A stretch of DNA of 64,000 nucleotides, from NCBI RefSeq assembly GCF_041911615.1, contig NZ_JAYROR010000099.1:1-64000 (forward strand). The letters are read 5' to 3'. The stretch comes from Zoogloea sp041911615. Lineage in GTDB: Bacteria > Pseudomonadota > Gammaproteobacteria > Burkholderiales > Rhodocyclaceae. Within the stretch, counting starts at the first letter, position 1. Each line of letters opens with the position of its first letter. This document shows positions 57,498-64,000 of the stretch, piece after piece. The notes below the pieces were generated by a model. It did not search any database, had not been told where the DNA came from, and saw nothing but the letters and a program-made list of their open reading frames with translations. A program made the position numbers and the translations under genes.

Positions 57498-58012
57498 GTG
57501 GGGTCGTCTGTCGCGCTTATAATTTGTCGCCATGCGTCTAGCCGCGCTGCGTAAGAGTAGCCGGCGTTGGCGGGGCTTGTGGACGGCAGTCGCTGGAGGA
57601 TCAGAGGACGATCGAGCGGCAAGGTCTTCAGCACATGGCGTCGAAAGCTGGATTCGGCCATGGCGCCATTGAAGTAAATCCGCCCGATGTGGGGATGGTC
57701 TGAGAGAAAGCTGGAGAAGTCGTTGGGGACTGCACTGTGGCGGTCGATCGCGACGTCCAGGCTGCCTTCCCGTTCACAGCTCTGAAGGACATCCCAGAGC
57801 GCCAGGTTCGCGTCGGTGAGCTTGGTCAGACGATCGGGGTAGGGCAATTGGGGGTGTGCCCCCACGAGCGCGCCGAGAATCGGCCAGAACAGATTGCGAG
57901 GATGGGCGTAGTATGCCTGCGCTTCGAGCGACGCCACGCCCGGCATGCTGCCGAGAATCAACACGGTGGCCGAGGGGGTGGCGACAGGTGGAAAACTGTG
58001 GATCAAGGCCAT
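57479..58012 (-). CDS. DNA-deoxyinosine glycosylase (UDG superfamily)
   Basis: A 177-residue protein of the uracil-DNA-glycosylase superfamily, HDG-like branch, which excises hypoxanthine from DNA. It shows VLILGSMPGVASL (motif 1), YYAHPRNLFWPIL, and the C-terminal LPSTSPANAGYSY. The motif-1 Ser/Pro and Asn of PRNLFW suit deoxyinosine over uracil. It converges on phaC with a 19-base overlap of coding ends, an unusual arrangement. The start ATG 58012 lies 92 bases from the divergent response-regulator gene. Confidence 0.88.
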   Translation of the reverse strand: MALIHSFPPVATPSATVLILGSMPGVASLEAQAYYAHPRNLFWPILGALVGAHPQLPYPDRLTKLTDANLALWDVLQSCEREGSLDVAIDRHSAVPNDFSSFLSDHPHIGRIYFNGAMAESSFRRHVLKTLPLDRPLILQRLPSTSPANAGYSYAARLDAWRQIISATDDPTQRSST

Positions 58013-58103
58013 GAGTGGGGTGACGATCCGAGACTGTCGGATGGTCCAAATATCAAGCGTTGAGAACCGGCGAAGCAGAGATTGCCGGATTCTGGAGTAG
58101 GGA

Positions 58104-59255
58104 ATGAAACAGCGCTCGCATGTGCTGATTGTTGACGATCAGGCCGACAATCTGCTGATCCTCGAGGACGTGTTGTCCGAACATTATTACGTGCATCCGG
58201 CTACCAATGGCCTGGAGGCGCTCGGTTTTCTGGATGCGGGTGGTCGGGCGGATCTGATTCTGCTCGACGTCATGATGCCGGAACTGGACGGCTTCGAGGT
58301 ATGCCGGCGGCTCAAGTCCGACGATGCAACGCGCTCGATTCCGGTGATGTTCTTGACCAGTCTGGATCGCCCCGAAGACGAAGAGTTGGGTTTTTCCCTC
58401 GGCGCGGAGGACTTCATCCATAAGCCGATCTCGCCGCCGGTGGTGCTGGCACGGGTGCGGACTCATCTGGCGCTCTCCAGGGCCACGCGCGCACTGCAGC
58501 GGCGCAATGCGGATCTGGAACTTGTCGTGGCCGAGCGGACTGCCGAGATCAGCGAGCAGGCCGATCGATTGGTGGCGAGCAAGCAGGAGGTGATTGCAGC
58601 GCAGGCCGCTACGATTACGGCGTTCTGCGCGCTCGCCGAGGCCCGGGACAACGAAACCGGCAACCATATCCGCCGCACCCAGCACTACGTGCGGATTCTG
58701 GCCGAGGCCCTGCGCTCGCACCCGCGTTTCAGTGCGGTCCTGAACGACGATGTGATTCAGCAGTTCTTCAAGTCGGCACCGTTGCACGATGTGGGCAAGG
58801 TGGCGACGCCGGACTCGATCCTGCTCAAGCAGGGCAAGCTGACGCCGGAAGAATGGGTCATCATGAAGAAGCACTGCGAGGCTGGGAGAAATGCCATTCT
58901 GCAGGCCGAAAGTGCGCTCGGTGGCGTGAGCGACGCCTCGTTCCTGCTCTACGCGGCCGAGATCGCCTACTCACATCACGAGCGTTGGGACGGTAGCGGC
59001 TATCCGCAGGGGATCGCCGGCGATGCCATTCCGCTTTCGGCCCGTCTCATGGCGGTGGCTGACGTCTACGATGCCCTCATTTCCCGGCGTGTCTACAAGC
59101 CGCCTTACCCGCACGAAGAGGCGATCAAGATGATCCTCGCCGAAAAGGGACGCCATTTCGACCCGGATGTGATCGATGCGCTGCAAGGAGTGGCAGATCA
59201 GTTTGCGCAGATCGCGCAGAGCTTCCGCGACGAGCCGGAGGCGGCGGTGGAATAA
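58104..59255 (+). CDS. Response regulator with HD-GYP domain (c-di-GMP phosphodiesterase type)
   Basis: A 383-residue two-domain protein. The receiver domain (about 5-120) has phosphoacceptor Asp55 in ILLDVMMP and the switch Lys near KPIS at about 109. A coiled linker (about 130-170) connects to an HD-GYP domain (about 170-365) with LHDVGK near 232 and HHERWDGSGYP near 292, intact as in active RpfG-like c-di-GMP phosphodiesterases. No histidine kinase is adjacent. GGAG is upstream of the ATG. It would link an unidentified signal to c-di-GMP. Confidence 0.95.
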   Translation: MKQRSHVLIVDDQADNLLILEDVLSEHYYVHPATNGLEALGFLDAGGRADLILLDVMMPELDGFEVCRRLKSDDATRSIPVMFLTSLDRPEDEELGFSLGAEDFIHKPISPPVVLARVRTHLALSRATRALQRRNADLELVVAERTAEISEQADRLVASKQEVIAAQAATITAFCALAEARDNETGNHIRRTQHYVRILAEALRSHPRFSAVLNDDVIQQFFKSAPLHDVGKVATPDSILLKQGKLTPEEWVIMKKHCEAGRNAILQAESALGGVSDASFLLYAAEIAYSHHERWDGSGYPQGIAGDAIPLSARLMAVADVYDALISRRVYKPPYPHEEAIKMILAEKGRHFDPDVIDALQGVADQFAQIAQSFRDEPEAAVE

Positions 59256-59347
59256 GCCCACCGCAGGCGCATCGGCGCCAGTCTTGGGAGATCGAAAATT
59301 CGAAGGAGGGTTGCCTGCGTTGAAGGACGTCAGGCAATGATCGGGAA

Positions 59348-59428
59348 TGCGGACGGAGAGACTCGAACTCTCACGCCATGGGCGCCAGAACCTAAATCTG
59401 GTGCGTCTACCAATTCCGCCACGTCCGC
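59348..59428 (-). tRNA. tRNA-Leu (anticodon UAG), CCA not encoded
   Basis: A class II tRNA on the minus strand. Acceptor GCGGACG pairs with CGTCCGC. CCAGA/TCTGG closes loop TTTAGGT with anticodon TAG. A T-loop TTCGAGT follows. After the discriminator A the sequence is TTC, so CCA must be added enzymatically. Confidence 0.95.
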
Positions 59429-59434
59429 ATAAGG

Positions 59435-59454
59435 CTGCGCATTGTAATGCGCAG
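59435..59454 (-). promoter_or_regulatory. tRNA-Leu -10 inside a perfect palindrome
   Basis: CTGCGCATT-GT-AATGCGCAG (9-bp arms) contains TACAAT read on the minus strand (59446-59441), 12 bases before the tRNA. No clear -35. Confidence 0.5.
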
Positions 59455-59620
59455 GGCAAGTTGAGTGCCACTGTTTTCTGGCCAAACCAGAGTGGGGCAC
59501 AATGGCTCCGCTGCGGGCCAGACAATCGGATCGCCCGACCCGAAAGTCGGGTTTCGTGATGCTTTGCGCGTGCTGGGATGCCGGCGACGCAGCGGTCTGC
59601 ATCGCAGGCTCAGGTCGGGA

Positions 59621-60880
59621 TCAGCCCCGACGCATGGCGTCGAAGAATTCGCCGTTGCTCTTCGTCGCCTTGATCTTGTCGAGCAGGAACTCCATCGCAT
59701 CGATGTCGTCCATGCCATACAGCAGCTTGCGCAGCACCCAGACCTTCTGCAGCACGTCGGATTTGAGGAGCAGTTCTTCGCGGCGGGTACCCGAGCGATT
59801 GACGTTGATCGCCGGATAGACGCGCTTTTCTGCCATGCGCCGATCCAGGTGGATTTCCATGTTGCCGGTGCCCTTGAACTCTTCGTAGATCACGTCGTCC
59901 ATGCGGCTGCCGGTGTCGATGAGTGCGGTGGCGATGATTGTCAGCGAGCCGCCTTCTTCGATATTGCGTGCCGCACCGAAGAAACGCTTCGGCTTCTGCA
60001 GCGCATTGGCATCCACGCCACCCGTGAGCACCTTGCCGGATGCGGGGACGACGGTGTTGTAAGCGCGGGCCAGGCGGGTCAGCGAATCGAGCAGGATGAC
60101 CACATCTTTCTTGTGCTCGACGAGACGCTTGGCTTTTTCGATGACCATTTCCGCCACCTGAACGTGGCGGATGGCGGGCTCGTCGAAGGTTGAGGCGACG
60201 ACCTCACCCTTCACCGAGCGTTGCATTTCGGTCACTTCCTCGGGGCGCTCGTCGATCAGCAGCACGATCACGACCACGTCGGGGTGGTTGGAGGTGATCG
60301 AATGGGCGATGTGCTGGAGCATCACTGTCTTGCCGCTCTTTGGCGGGGCAACCAGCAGACCGCGCTGCCCCTTGCCGATCGGCGAGATCATGTCGATCAC
60401 GCGGGAGGTGATGTTCTCTTCACCGCGGATGTCGCGTTCGAGTTTGAGGCACTGATTGGGGTGCAGCGGCGTCAGGTTCTCGAAGAGGATCTTGTGCTTG
60501 GCAGCCTCGGGCGGCTCGAAGTTGACCTTGTCGACCTTCACGAGCGCGAAGTAACGCTCGCCTTCCTTCGGCGTGCGAATTTCGCCCTCGACCGTATCGC
60601 CCGTATGCAGGTTGAACCGACGGATCTGGCTCGGGGAAACGTAGATGTCGTCGGTGCCCGCCAGGTAGGAGGTATCGGGTGAGCGCAGGAAACCGAAGCC
60701 GTCGGGCAGGATTTCCATGACGCCGTCGCCGTAGATCGGTTCACCCTTCTTTGCGCGGTTTTTCAGCAGCGCAAAGACCAGTTCCTGCTTGCGCAGGCGG
60801 TTGGCGCCTTCGATTTCGTTGGCAATGGCCATTTCGAGCAATTGGCCGACGTGGAGAGACTTGAGCTCCGAGAGTTGCAT
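59621..60880 (-). CDS. rho: Transcription termination factor Rho
   Basis: Rho (419 residues, same as E. coli) is the hexameric RNA helicase terminating transcription. The N-terminal RNA-binding domain (MQLSELKSLHVGQLLEM ... GVMEILPDGFGFLRS) precedes the ATPase with Walker A APPKSGKT near residue 178 and Walker B VVILLDSLTRLARAYN near 262. The RNA-binding Q-loop and R-loop regions are standard. ATG 60880 yields the family N-terminus; the frame extends further without support. trxA lies upstream on the same strand, as in E. coli, with a strong hairpin between. Confidence 0.98.
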   Translation of the reverse strand: MQLSELKSLHVGQLLEMAIANEIEGANRLRKQELVFALLKNRAKKGEPIYGDGVMEILPDGFGFLRSPDTSYLAGTDDIYVSPSQIRRFNLHTGDTVEGEIRTPKEGERYFALVKVDKVNFEPPEAAKHKILFENLTPLHPNQCLKLERDIRGEENITSRVIDMISPIGKGQRGLLVAPPKSGKTVMLQHIAHSITSNHPDVVVIVLLIDERPEEVTEMQRSVKGEVVASTFDEPAIRHVQVAEMVIEKAKRLVEHKKDVVILLDSLTRLARAYNTVVPASGKVLTGGVDANALQKPKRFFGAARNIEEGGSLTIIATALIDTGSRMDDVIYEEFKGTGNMEIHLDRRMAEKRVYPAINVNRSGTRREELLLKSDVLQKVWVLRKLLYGMDDIDAMEFLLDKIKATKSNGEFFDAMRRG

Positions 60881-60978
60881 GGCAGGCAGCGGTGGGGGAC
60901 AGGAAGGAGGGGAAGGAAGAGTAGGGCCATGGCAGATGCGCCAAGGCATGTACAGCAGCAGAAGTGCTCGGACTGTAC

Positions 60979-61022
60979 GACGACACCGGGGTTATCGGGC
61001 GGATGACCCCGAGGGTGTCGTC
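60979..61022 (-). promoter_or_regulatory. Leader hairpin between trxA and rho
   Basis: GACGACACC pairs with GGTGTCGTC, continued by GGGGT/ACCCC across a 3-base bulge, a 14-bp interrupted stem. It lies 99-142 bases upstream of the rho ATG. It could be a trxA terminator without T tract or a rho leader structure. Confidence 0.55.
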
Positions 61023-61053
61023 AATGAAATACTAGCGTGCGAATGTAACCCGC

Positions 61054-61380
61054 TTACAGGTGGCTGTCAATGAAGGCTGCCAGCTGCGACTTGGACAGGG
61101 CGCCCACCTTGGTGGCTTCGATGTTGCCGCCCTTGAAGAGCATCAGCGTCGGGATGCCGCGGATGCCGTACTTGGCCGGGGTTTCCTGGTTTTCGTCGAT
61201 GTTCAGCTTCGCAACCTTGAGCTTGCCATCGTATTCCTTCGCCACTTCGTCCAGGATCGGCGCGATCATCTTGCACGGGCCGCACCATTCGGCCCAGTAG
61301 TCGACCAGGACCGGGCTGGTGGATTGCAGAACTTCAGCTTCGAAGTTTGCATCGGTGACGTAATGGATGTGTTCGCTCAT
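61054..61380 (-). CDS. trxA: Thioredoxin 1
   Basis: TrxA (108 residues) is the general disulfide reductase. The active site is WCGPC (Cys33, Cys36), with DYWAEWCGPCKMIAP, the cis-Pro GIPTLMLFK, and a conserved C-terminal helix. ATG 61380 has GAGGA upstream. It is the first gene of trxA-rho. A related copy of the TTTC/GAAA repeat found near pckG lies 112-151 bases upstream. Confidence 0.97.
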   Translation of the reverse strand: MSEHIHYVTDANFEAEVLQSTSPVLVDYWAEWCGPCKMIAPILDEVAKEYDGKLKVAKLNIDENQETPAKYGIRGIPTLMLFKGGNIEATKVGALSKSQLAAFIDSHL

Positions 61381-61491
61381 GGTTCCTCGCAAATTCAGGG
61401 GGAGTTGTCGGTGTTGCAGGGGAGGGAGGACGTTTCAGGGGTGGTCGAAACCGTTTGACCCGCGCAACGAGAAAGAGATGGCGGGATGCTA

Positions 61492-61530
61492 GCGAATATT
61501 TTCCGCCAAGAAAAGCGCTTTTCTCGCCAG
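61492..61530 (-). repeat. Single copy of the TTTC/GAAA repeat family
   Basis: Minus-strand GGCGAGAAAAGCGCTTTTC followed by TTGGCGGAAAA closely matches 5164-5183 and 5284-5314 of the pckG-downstream array (one or two differences in each). It includes the 14-base palindrome GAAAAGCGCTTTTC at 61510-61523. The rest of the gene-free stretch 61381-61745 holds nothing recognisable except a TATATT near 61662 that may be the fdxA -10. Confidence 0.5.
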
Positions 61531-61745
61531 CGGCGTCAATCTGTGGTAGCCGTGTTGTGTGCTGCGAACATTTGTCGGTCAGGGCTGTCGTACTTGCAGG
61601 CCGCCCCTGTGAGAAGGCGTGTTGCGCGGGGCGGGCGGCCTCATCCGGGGAGTGAATGCGGTATATTTCAGCCCCTCTTCCCCATTATCAGCCAGCCACC
61701 GGCCTCGCATCGCGGGACGTGCGGCACCATGTTCAGGAGCGCCCC

Positions 61746-62069
61746 ATGACTTACGTCGTCACCGAAAACTGCATTCGCTGCAAGTACACCGACTGTGTCG
61801 ATGTGTGCCCGGTGGATTGTTTTCGCGAAGGTCCGAATTTTCTGGTGATCGACCCCGAGGAGTGCATCGACTGCACGCTGTGCGTTGCCGAATGCCCGGC
61901 TGAGGCAATTTTTGCCGAAGACGATGTGCCGGCAGGTCAGGAGGGTTTCATTGCCCTCAATGCCGAGTTGGCGCGCAGCTGGACGCCGATCGTGGAGCGC
62001 AAGGAGCCCCCGGTGGATGCCGACGCATGGCGTGGCGTGGCCGACAAGCTCAAGCTCCTCGAGCGCTGA
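61746..62069 (+). CDS. fdxA: 7Fe ferredoxin FdxA
   Basis: A 107-residue ferredoxin with nine N-terminal-half cysteines at positions 9, 12, 17, 21, 25, 40, 43, 46 and 50. The layout C-x7-C-x3-CP and CxxCxxCxxxCP matches the [3Fe-4S][4Fe-4S] FdI type (Azotobacter FdI-like). The C-terminal tail (WTPIVERKEPPVDADAW) is the typical extension. CAGGAG SD upstream. It may serve anaerobic or oxidative-stress electron transfer. A GCGCA...TGCGC-type hairpin (62126-62160) follows as a possible terminator. Confidence 0.96.
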   Translation: MTYVVTENCIRCKYTDCVDVCPVDCFREGPNFLVIDPEECIDCTLCVAECPAEAIFAEDDVPAGQEGFIALNAELARSWTPIVERKEPPVDADAWRGVADKLKLLER

Positions 62070-62125
62070 GTGTCGGCTGCGCGACGCATTGTCCGTTGTG
62101 CGGTGTCGACGTGAGCGAGAGAAAT

Positions 62126-62160
62126 TGCGCAAGCCCGGGTAAGCCCTTATCCGGGTGCGC
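62126..62160 (+). terminator. Possible terminator after fdxA
   Basis: GCGCA + CCCGG paired with CCGGG + TGCGC, loop of about 11, followed by TTCTCT. T run is short. Confidence 0.45.
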
Positions 62161-62240
62161 TTCTCTCCGTCGGCGCAATCGAATACCATGCGAAAAGGTA
62201 TGGTTTTTCAGGCGTATCGACGTCGCTCAAAGGAAAGAAA

Positions 62241-62690
62241 ATGCTGGTTAGCGAGATTCTGGCGATCAAGGGGAAGGTCCTCTTCACGATTTCCCCCAAC
62301 AAGGCCCTGGCGGAAGCCGTGGCGGTCATGACCGAGCAGGACGTGGGTTCGCTGGTTGTGTTCGACAAGGGGCGCATGGCCGGTCTGCTCACTTTCCGCG
62401 AGGTGCTCGTGGCGACGCAGAAGGCGGGTGCCGGATGGCAGAGCCTGCCGGTCGAGGACGCGATGCTCAAGAATCCCGTTGCCGCGTCGGTGAATATGGA
62501 TATGGACGAGCTTCGTCGCCAGATGGTCGAGCACCACCAGCGCTACCTGCCGGTGATGGACGACACGACACTGATGGGCGTGGTGTCTTTCCATGACGTG
62601 GCCAAGGCCGTGCTCGAGGAGCAGAGCTTCGAGAACCGTATGTTGAAGAATTACATCCGTAACTGGCCTGCCGAAGAAGACAAGGTCTGA
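62241..62690 (+). CDS. CBS-domain pair protein
   Basis: A 149-residue protein consisting of two CBS domains (about 8-65 and 72-130), the first with DVGSLVVFDKGRMAGLLTFREVL and the second with RYLPVMDDTTLMGVVSFHDV. CBS pairs bind adenosyl ligands (AMP, ATP, SAM) and usually regulate a partner. No catalytic domain is attached and no obvious partner is adjacent, so the role is unknown. AAGGAAAG SD. Downstream lies a small GGCGTT/AACGCC hairpin. Confidence 0.92.
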   Translation: MLVSEILAIKGKVLFTISPNKALAEAVAVMTEQDVGSLVVFDKGRMAGLLTFREVLVATQKAGAGWQSLPVEDAMLKNPVAASVNMDMDELRRQMVEHHQRYLPVMDDTTLMGVVSFHDVAKAVLEEQSFENRMLKNYIRNWPAEEDKV

Positions 62691-62787
62691 TTCAGGCTGG
62701 GCCAGGTAGCAAGCAGGCTGTCCGCTCAGGGGGCAGGGCGGCCTAACAAAAAGGCGTTCTAACGCCAGTCGAAAAGTATGTTGGACG

Positions 62788-62807
62788 CCGGTGTCGGACG
62801 ACACCGG
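62788..62807. promoter_or_regulatory. Palindrome upstream of fadD
   Basis: CCGGTGTCG-GA-CGACACCGG is a perfect 9-bp inverted repeat 95 bases before fadD. It could be an operator or an RNA hairpin in a leader. Confidence 0.45.
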
Positions 62808-62901
62808 GACCGCCTGGGGAGGGCGGGTTCCTGTTGGAGGGCCTTGCGTTGCAGGGTCGGGTCTCCGGCAGGACTCGATCGCCAACTACAAAGGAGACAA
62901 G

Positions 62902-64000
62902 ATGGACAAGATCTGGCTGAAGAGCTATCCCCCTGGCGTGCCCGCCGAAATCGATGTCAGCGAGTTTGCGTCGCTCGCTGATCTGTTCGACAAGGGCGTG
63001 CGCAAGTTTGGCGAGCGGACGGCCTACGTCTGCATGGGCAAGTCGATCAGCTACCGCGACCTGGACGTGCTGTCGCGCCAGTTTTCGGGCTATCTGCAGG
63101 GTGAGCTCAAGCTCGCCAAGGGTGCCCGCGTTGCGCTGATGATGCCCAACTGCCTGCAGTATCCGGTCGCGATGTTCGGCATCCTGCGGGCGGGATACAC
63201 GGTGGTGAACGTCAATCCGCTCTACACCGCCCGCGAACTCGAACATCAGTTGCGCGATGCCGGCTGCGAGGCGATCCTCATCGTCGAGAATTTCGCCCAC
63301 ACCTTGCAGGAGGTGATCGGCAGCGTGTCGTCGTTACGACACGTCGTTGTCACCGGCCTGGGCGACATGCTGGGTTTTCCCAAGTCGCTGGTGGTCAATT
63401 TCGTCGTTCGTCACGTGAAGAAAATGGTGCCGGCTTGGAGTCTGCCCGGTGCGGTGAGCTTCAAGGACGCACTGGGCCTGGGCGCTGCCCACGCCCCACG
63501 ACCGGTCGCCATCGGTCATGACGACCTAGCTTACTTACAATACACTGGTGGGACCACGGGTGTCGCGAAGGGGGCGATGCTGACGCATGGCAACATCGTC
63601 GCCAATCTGCAGCAGGCTCACGCATGGATCAGCCCGTACGTGAGGGAGGGCGAGGAGATCATCATCACCGCGCTGCCGCTGTACCACATCTTCTCCCTCA
63701 CGGCGAACTGTCTGACCTTCTTCAAGATCGGTGCGACTAACGTGCTGATCACCAATCCGCGCGATATTCCGGGCTTCGTGGCGGAGCTCGGCAAGTATCC
63801 TTTTACCGTGATCACCGGCGTCAATACGCTGTTCAATGCGCTGCTCCACAATCCCGAATTCGAGAAGCTCGATTTCTCGTCGCTGAAGGTGGCGTTGGGC
63901 GGCGGCATGGCCGTTCAGCAGGCGGTGGCGGAGCGCTGGAAGCAGGTCACCGGCAAGCCCCTGGCGGAGGCCTATGGACTGACCGAGACGTCGCCGGCGG
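62902..64000 (+). CDS. fadD: Long-chain fatty acyl-CoA ligase FadD (3' end outside window)
   Basis: An ATP-dependent acyl-CoA synthetase, at least 366 residues visible. The adenylate-forming motif YTGGTTGVAKGAMLTHGN (near residue 215) and AEAYGLTETSP at the window end are both canonical for FadD. The MPN-QYP and VNVNPLYTARELEHQL regions match bacterial long-chain ligases. AAGGAG is upstream of the ATG. Truncated by the window end; no frameshift up to there. It would feed beta-oxidation and, indirectly, PHA synthesis. Confidence 0.96.
   Translation, partial: MDKIWLKSYPPGVPAEIDVSEFASLADLFDKGVRKFGERTAYVCMGKSISYRDLDVLSRQFSGYLQGELKLAKGARVALMMPNCLQYPVAMFGILRAGYTVVNVNPLYTARELEHQLRDAGCEAILIVENFAHTLQEVIGSVSSLRHVVVTGLGDMLGFPKSLVVNFVVRHVKKMVPAWSLPGAVSFKDALGLGAAHAPRPVAIGHDDLAYLQYTGGTTGVAKGAMLTHGNIVANLQQAHAWISPYVREGEEIIITALPLYHIFSLTANCLTFFKIGATNVLITNPRDIPGFVAELGKYPFTVITGVNTLFNALLHNPEFEKLDFSSLKVALGGGMAVQQAVAERWKQVTGKPLAEAYGLTETSPA

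Noticed and set aside
59540..59575. CCCGAC-CCGAAA-GTCGGG hairpin as terminator of rho
   Set aside because: In the rho direction no U tract follows the stem; the TTTCG run is on the other strand, where no gene ends nearby.

Overview
The window is a contiguous, GC-rich, densely coded stretch of a bacterial chromosome. Gene content and order (purT, GTP-dependent pckG, maeB, surE-pcm-nlpD-rpoS, dapA-bamC, ccoNOQP-ccoG-ccoH, a class I PHA synthase, trxA-rho-fdxA) fit a betaproteobacterium, most likely Rhodocyclales (Azoarcus/Thauera/Zoogloea type). That placement is inferred from gene content, not from a database search. No phage, IS element, integrase or CRISPR array was seen; this is core chromosome.

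Layout. 1-5 kb: mutL (cut by the window edge), a secreted subtilase, purT and an FAH-family hydrolase. 5-10 kb: pckG and maeB, divergent, sharing a control region with a TTGACC/GGTCAA dyad; a degenerate 41-bp tandem array lies beyond the 3' end of pckG. 10-16 kb: patatin-like phospholipase, D-Ala-D-Ala endopeptidase, IclR regulator, a Gate-domain membrane protein with the queuosine-precursor transporter yhhQ, and lrgAB. 16-20 kb: two tandem paralogous TRAP binding proteins without permease genes, then pmbA. 20-27 kb: darP-mogA, DUF1294, msrPQ, then surE-pcm-nlpD-rpoS. 27-36 kb: YfgD-like reductase, the moxR-DUF58-tgpA-mltB operon, a deacetylase-family enzyme, dapA and bamC. 36-48 kb: an Ala/Pro-rich lipoprotein, divergent roxA(ycfD)/rlmD, a YccA-type protein, tRNA-Ser(UGA), acpH, ahpC-ahpF, an unknown gene, an FAD protein, a divergent hpf-like/LysR pair and a Tim44-like protein. 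48.9-55 kb: a cbb3 oxidase locus under an FNR-type box. 55-64 kb: uspA, phaC, a deoxyinosine glycosylase, an HD-GYP response regulator, tRNA-Leu(UAG), trxA-rho, fdxA, a CBS protein and fadD (cut by the window end).

Physiology. The genes describe a respiratory organism adapted to low oxygen (cbb3 oxidase with an FNR box) and to fluctuating carbon (PEPCK, malic enzyme, PHA synthase, fatty acyl-CoA ligase, TRAP binding proteins). It also carries oxidative-stress functions (AhpCF, MsrPQ) and stationary-phase functions (RpoS, HPF-like, UspA). The most unusual gene is ccoO: its cytochrome c domain is followed by an Ala/Pro linker and a full OmpA-like peptidoglycan-binding domain. Other noteworthy signals are the 41-bp repeat array with a related copy upstream of trxA, a likely leaderless roxA mRNA, and structured regions ahead of rpoS and rho.
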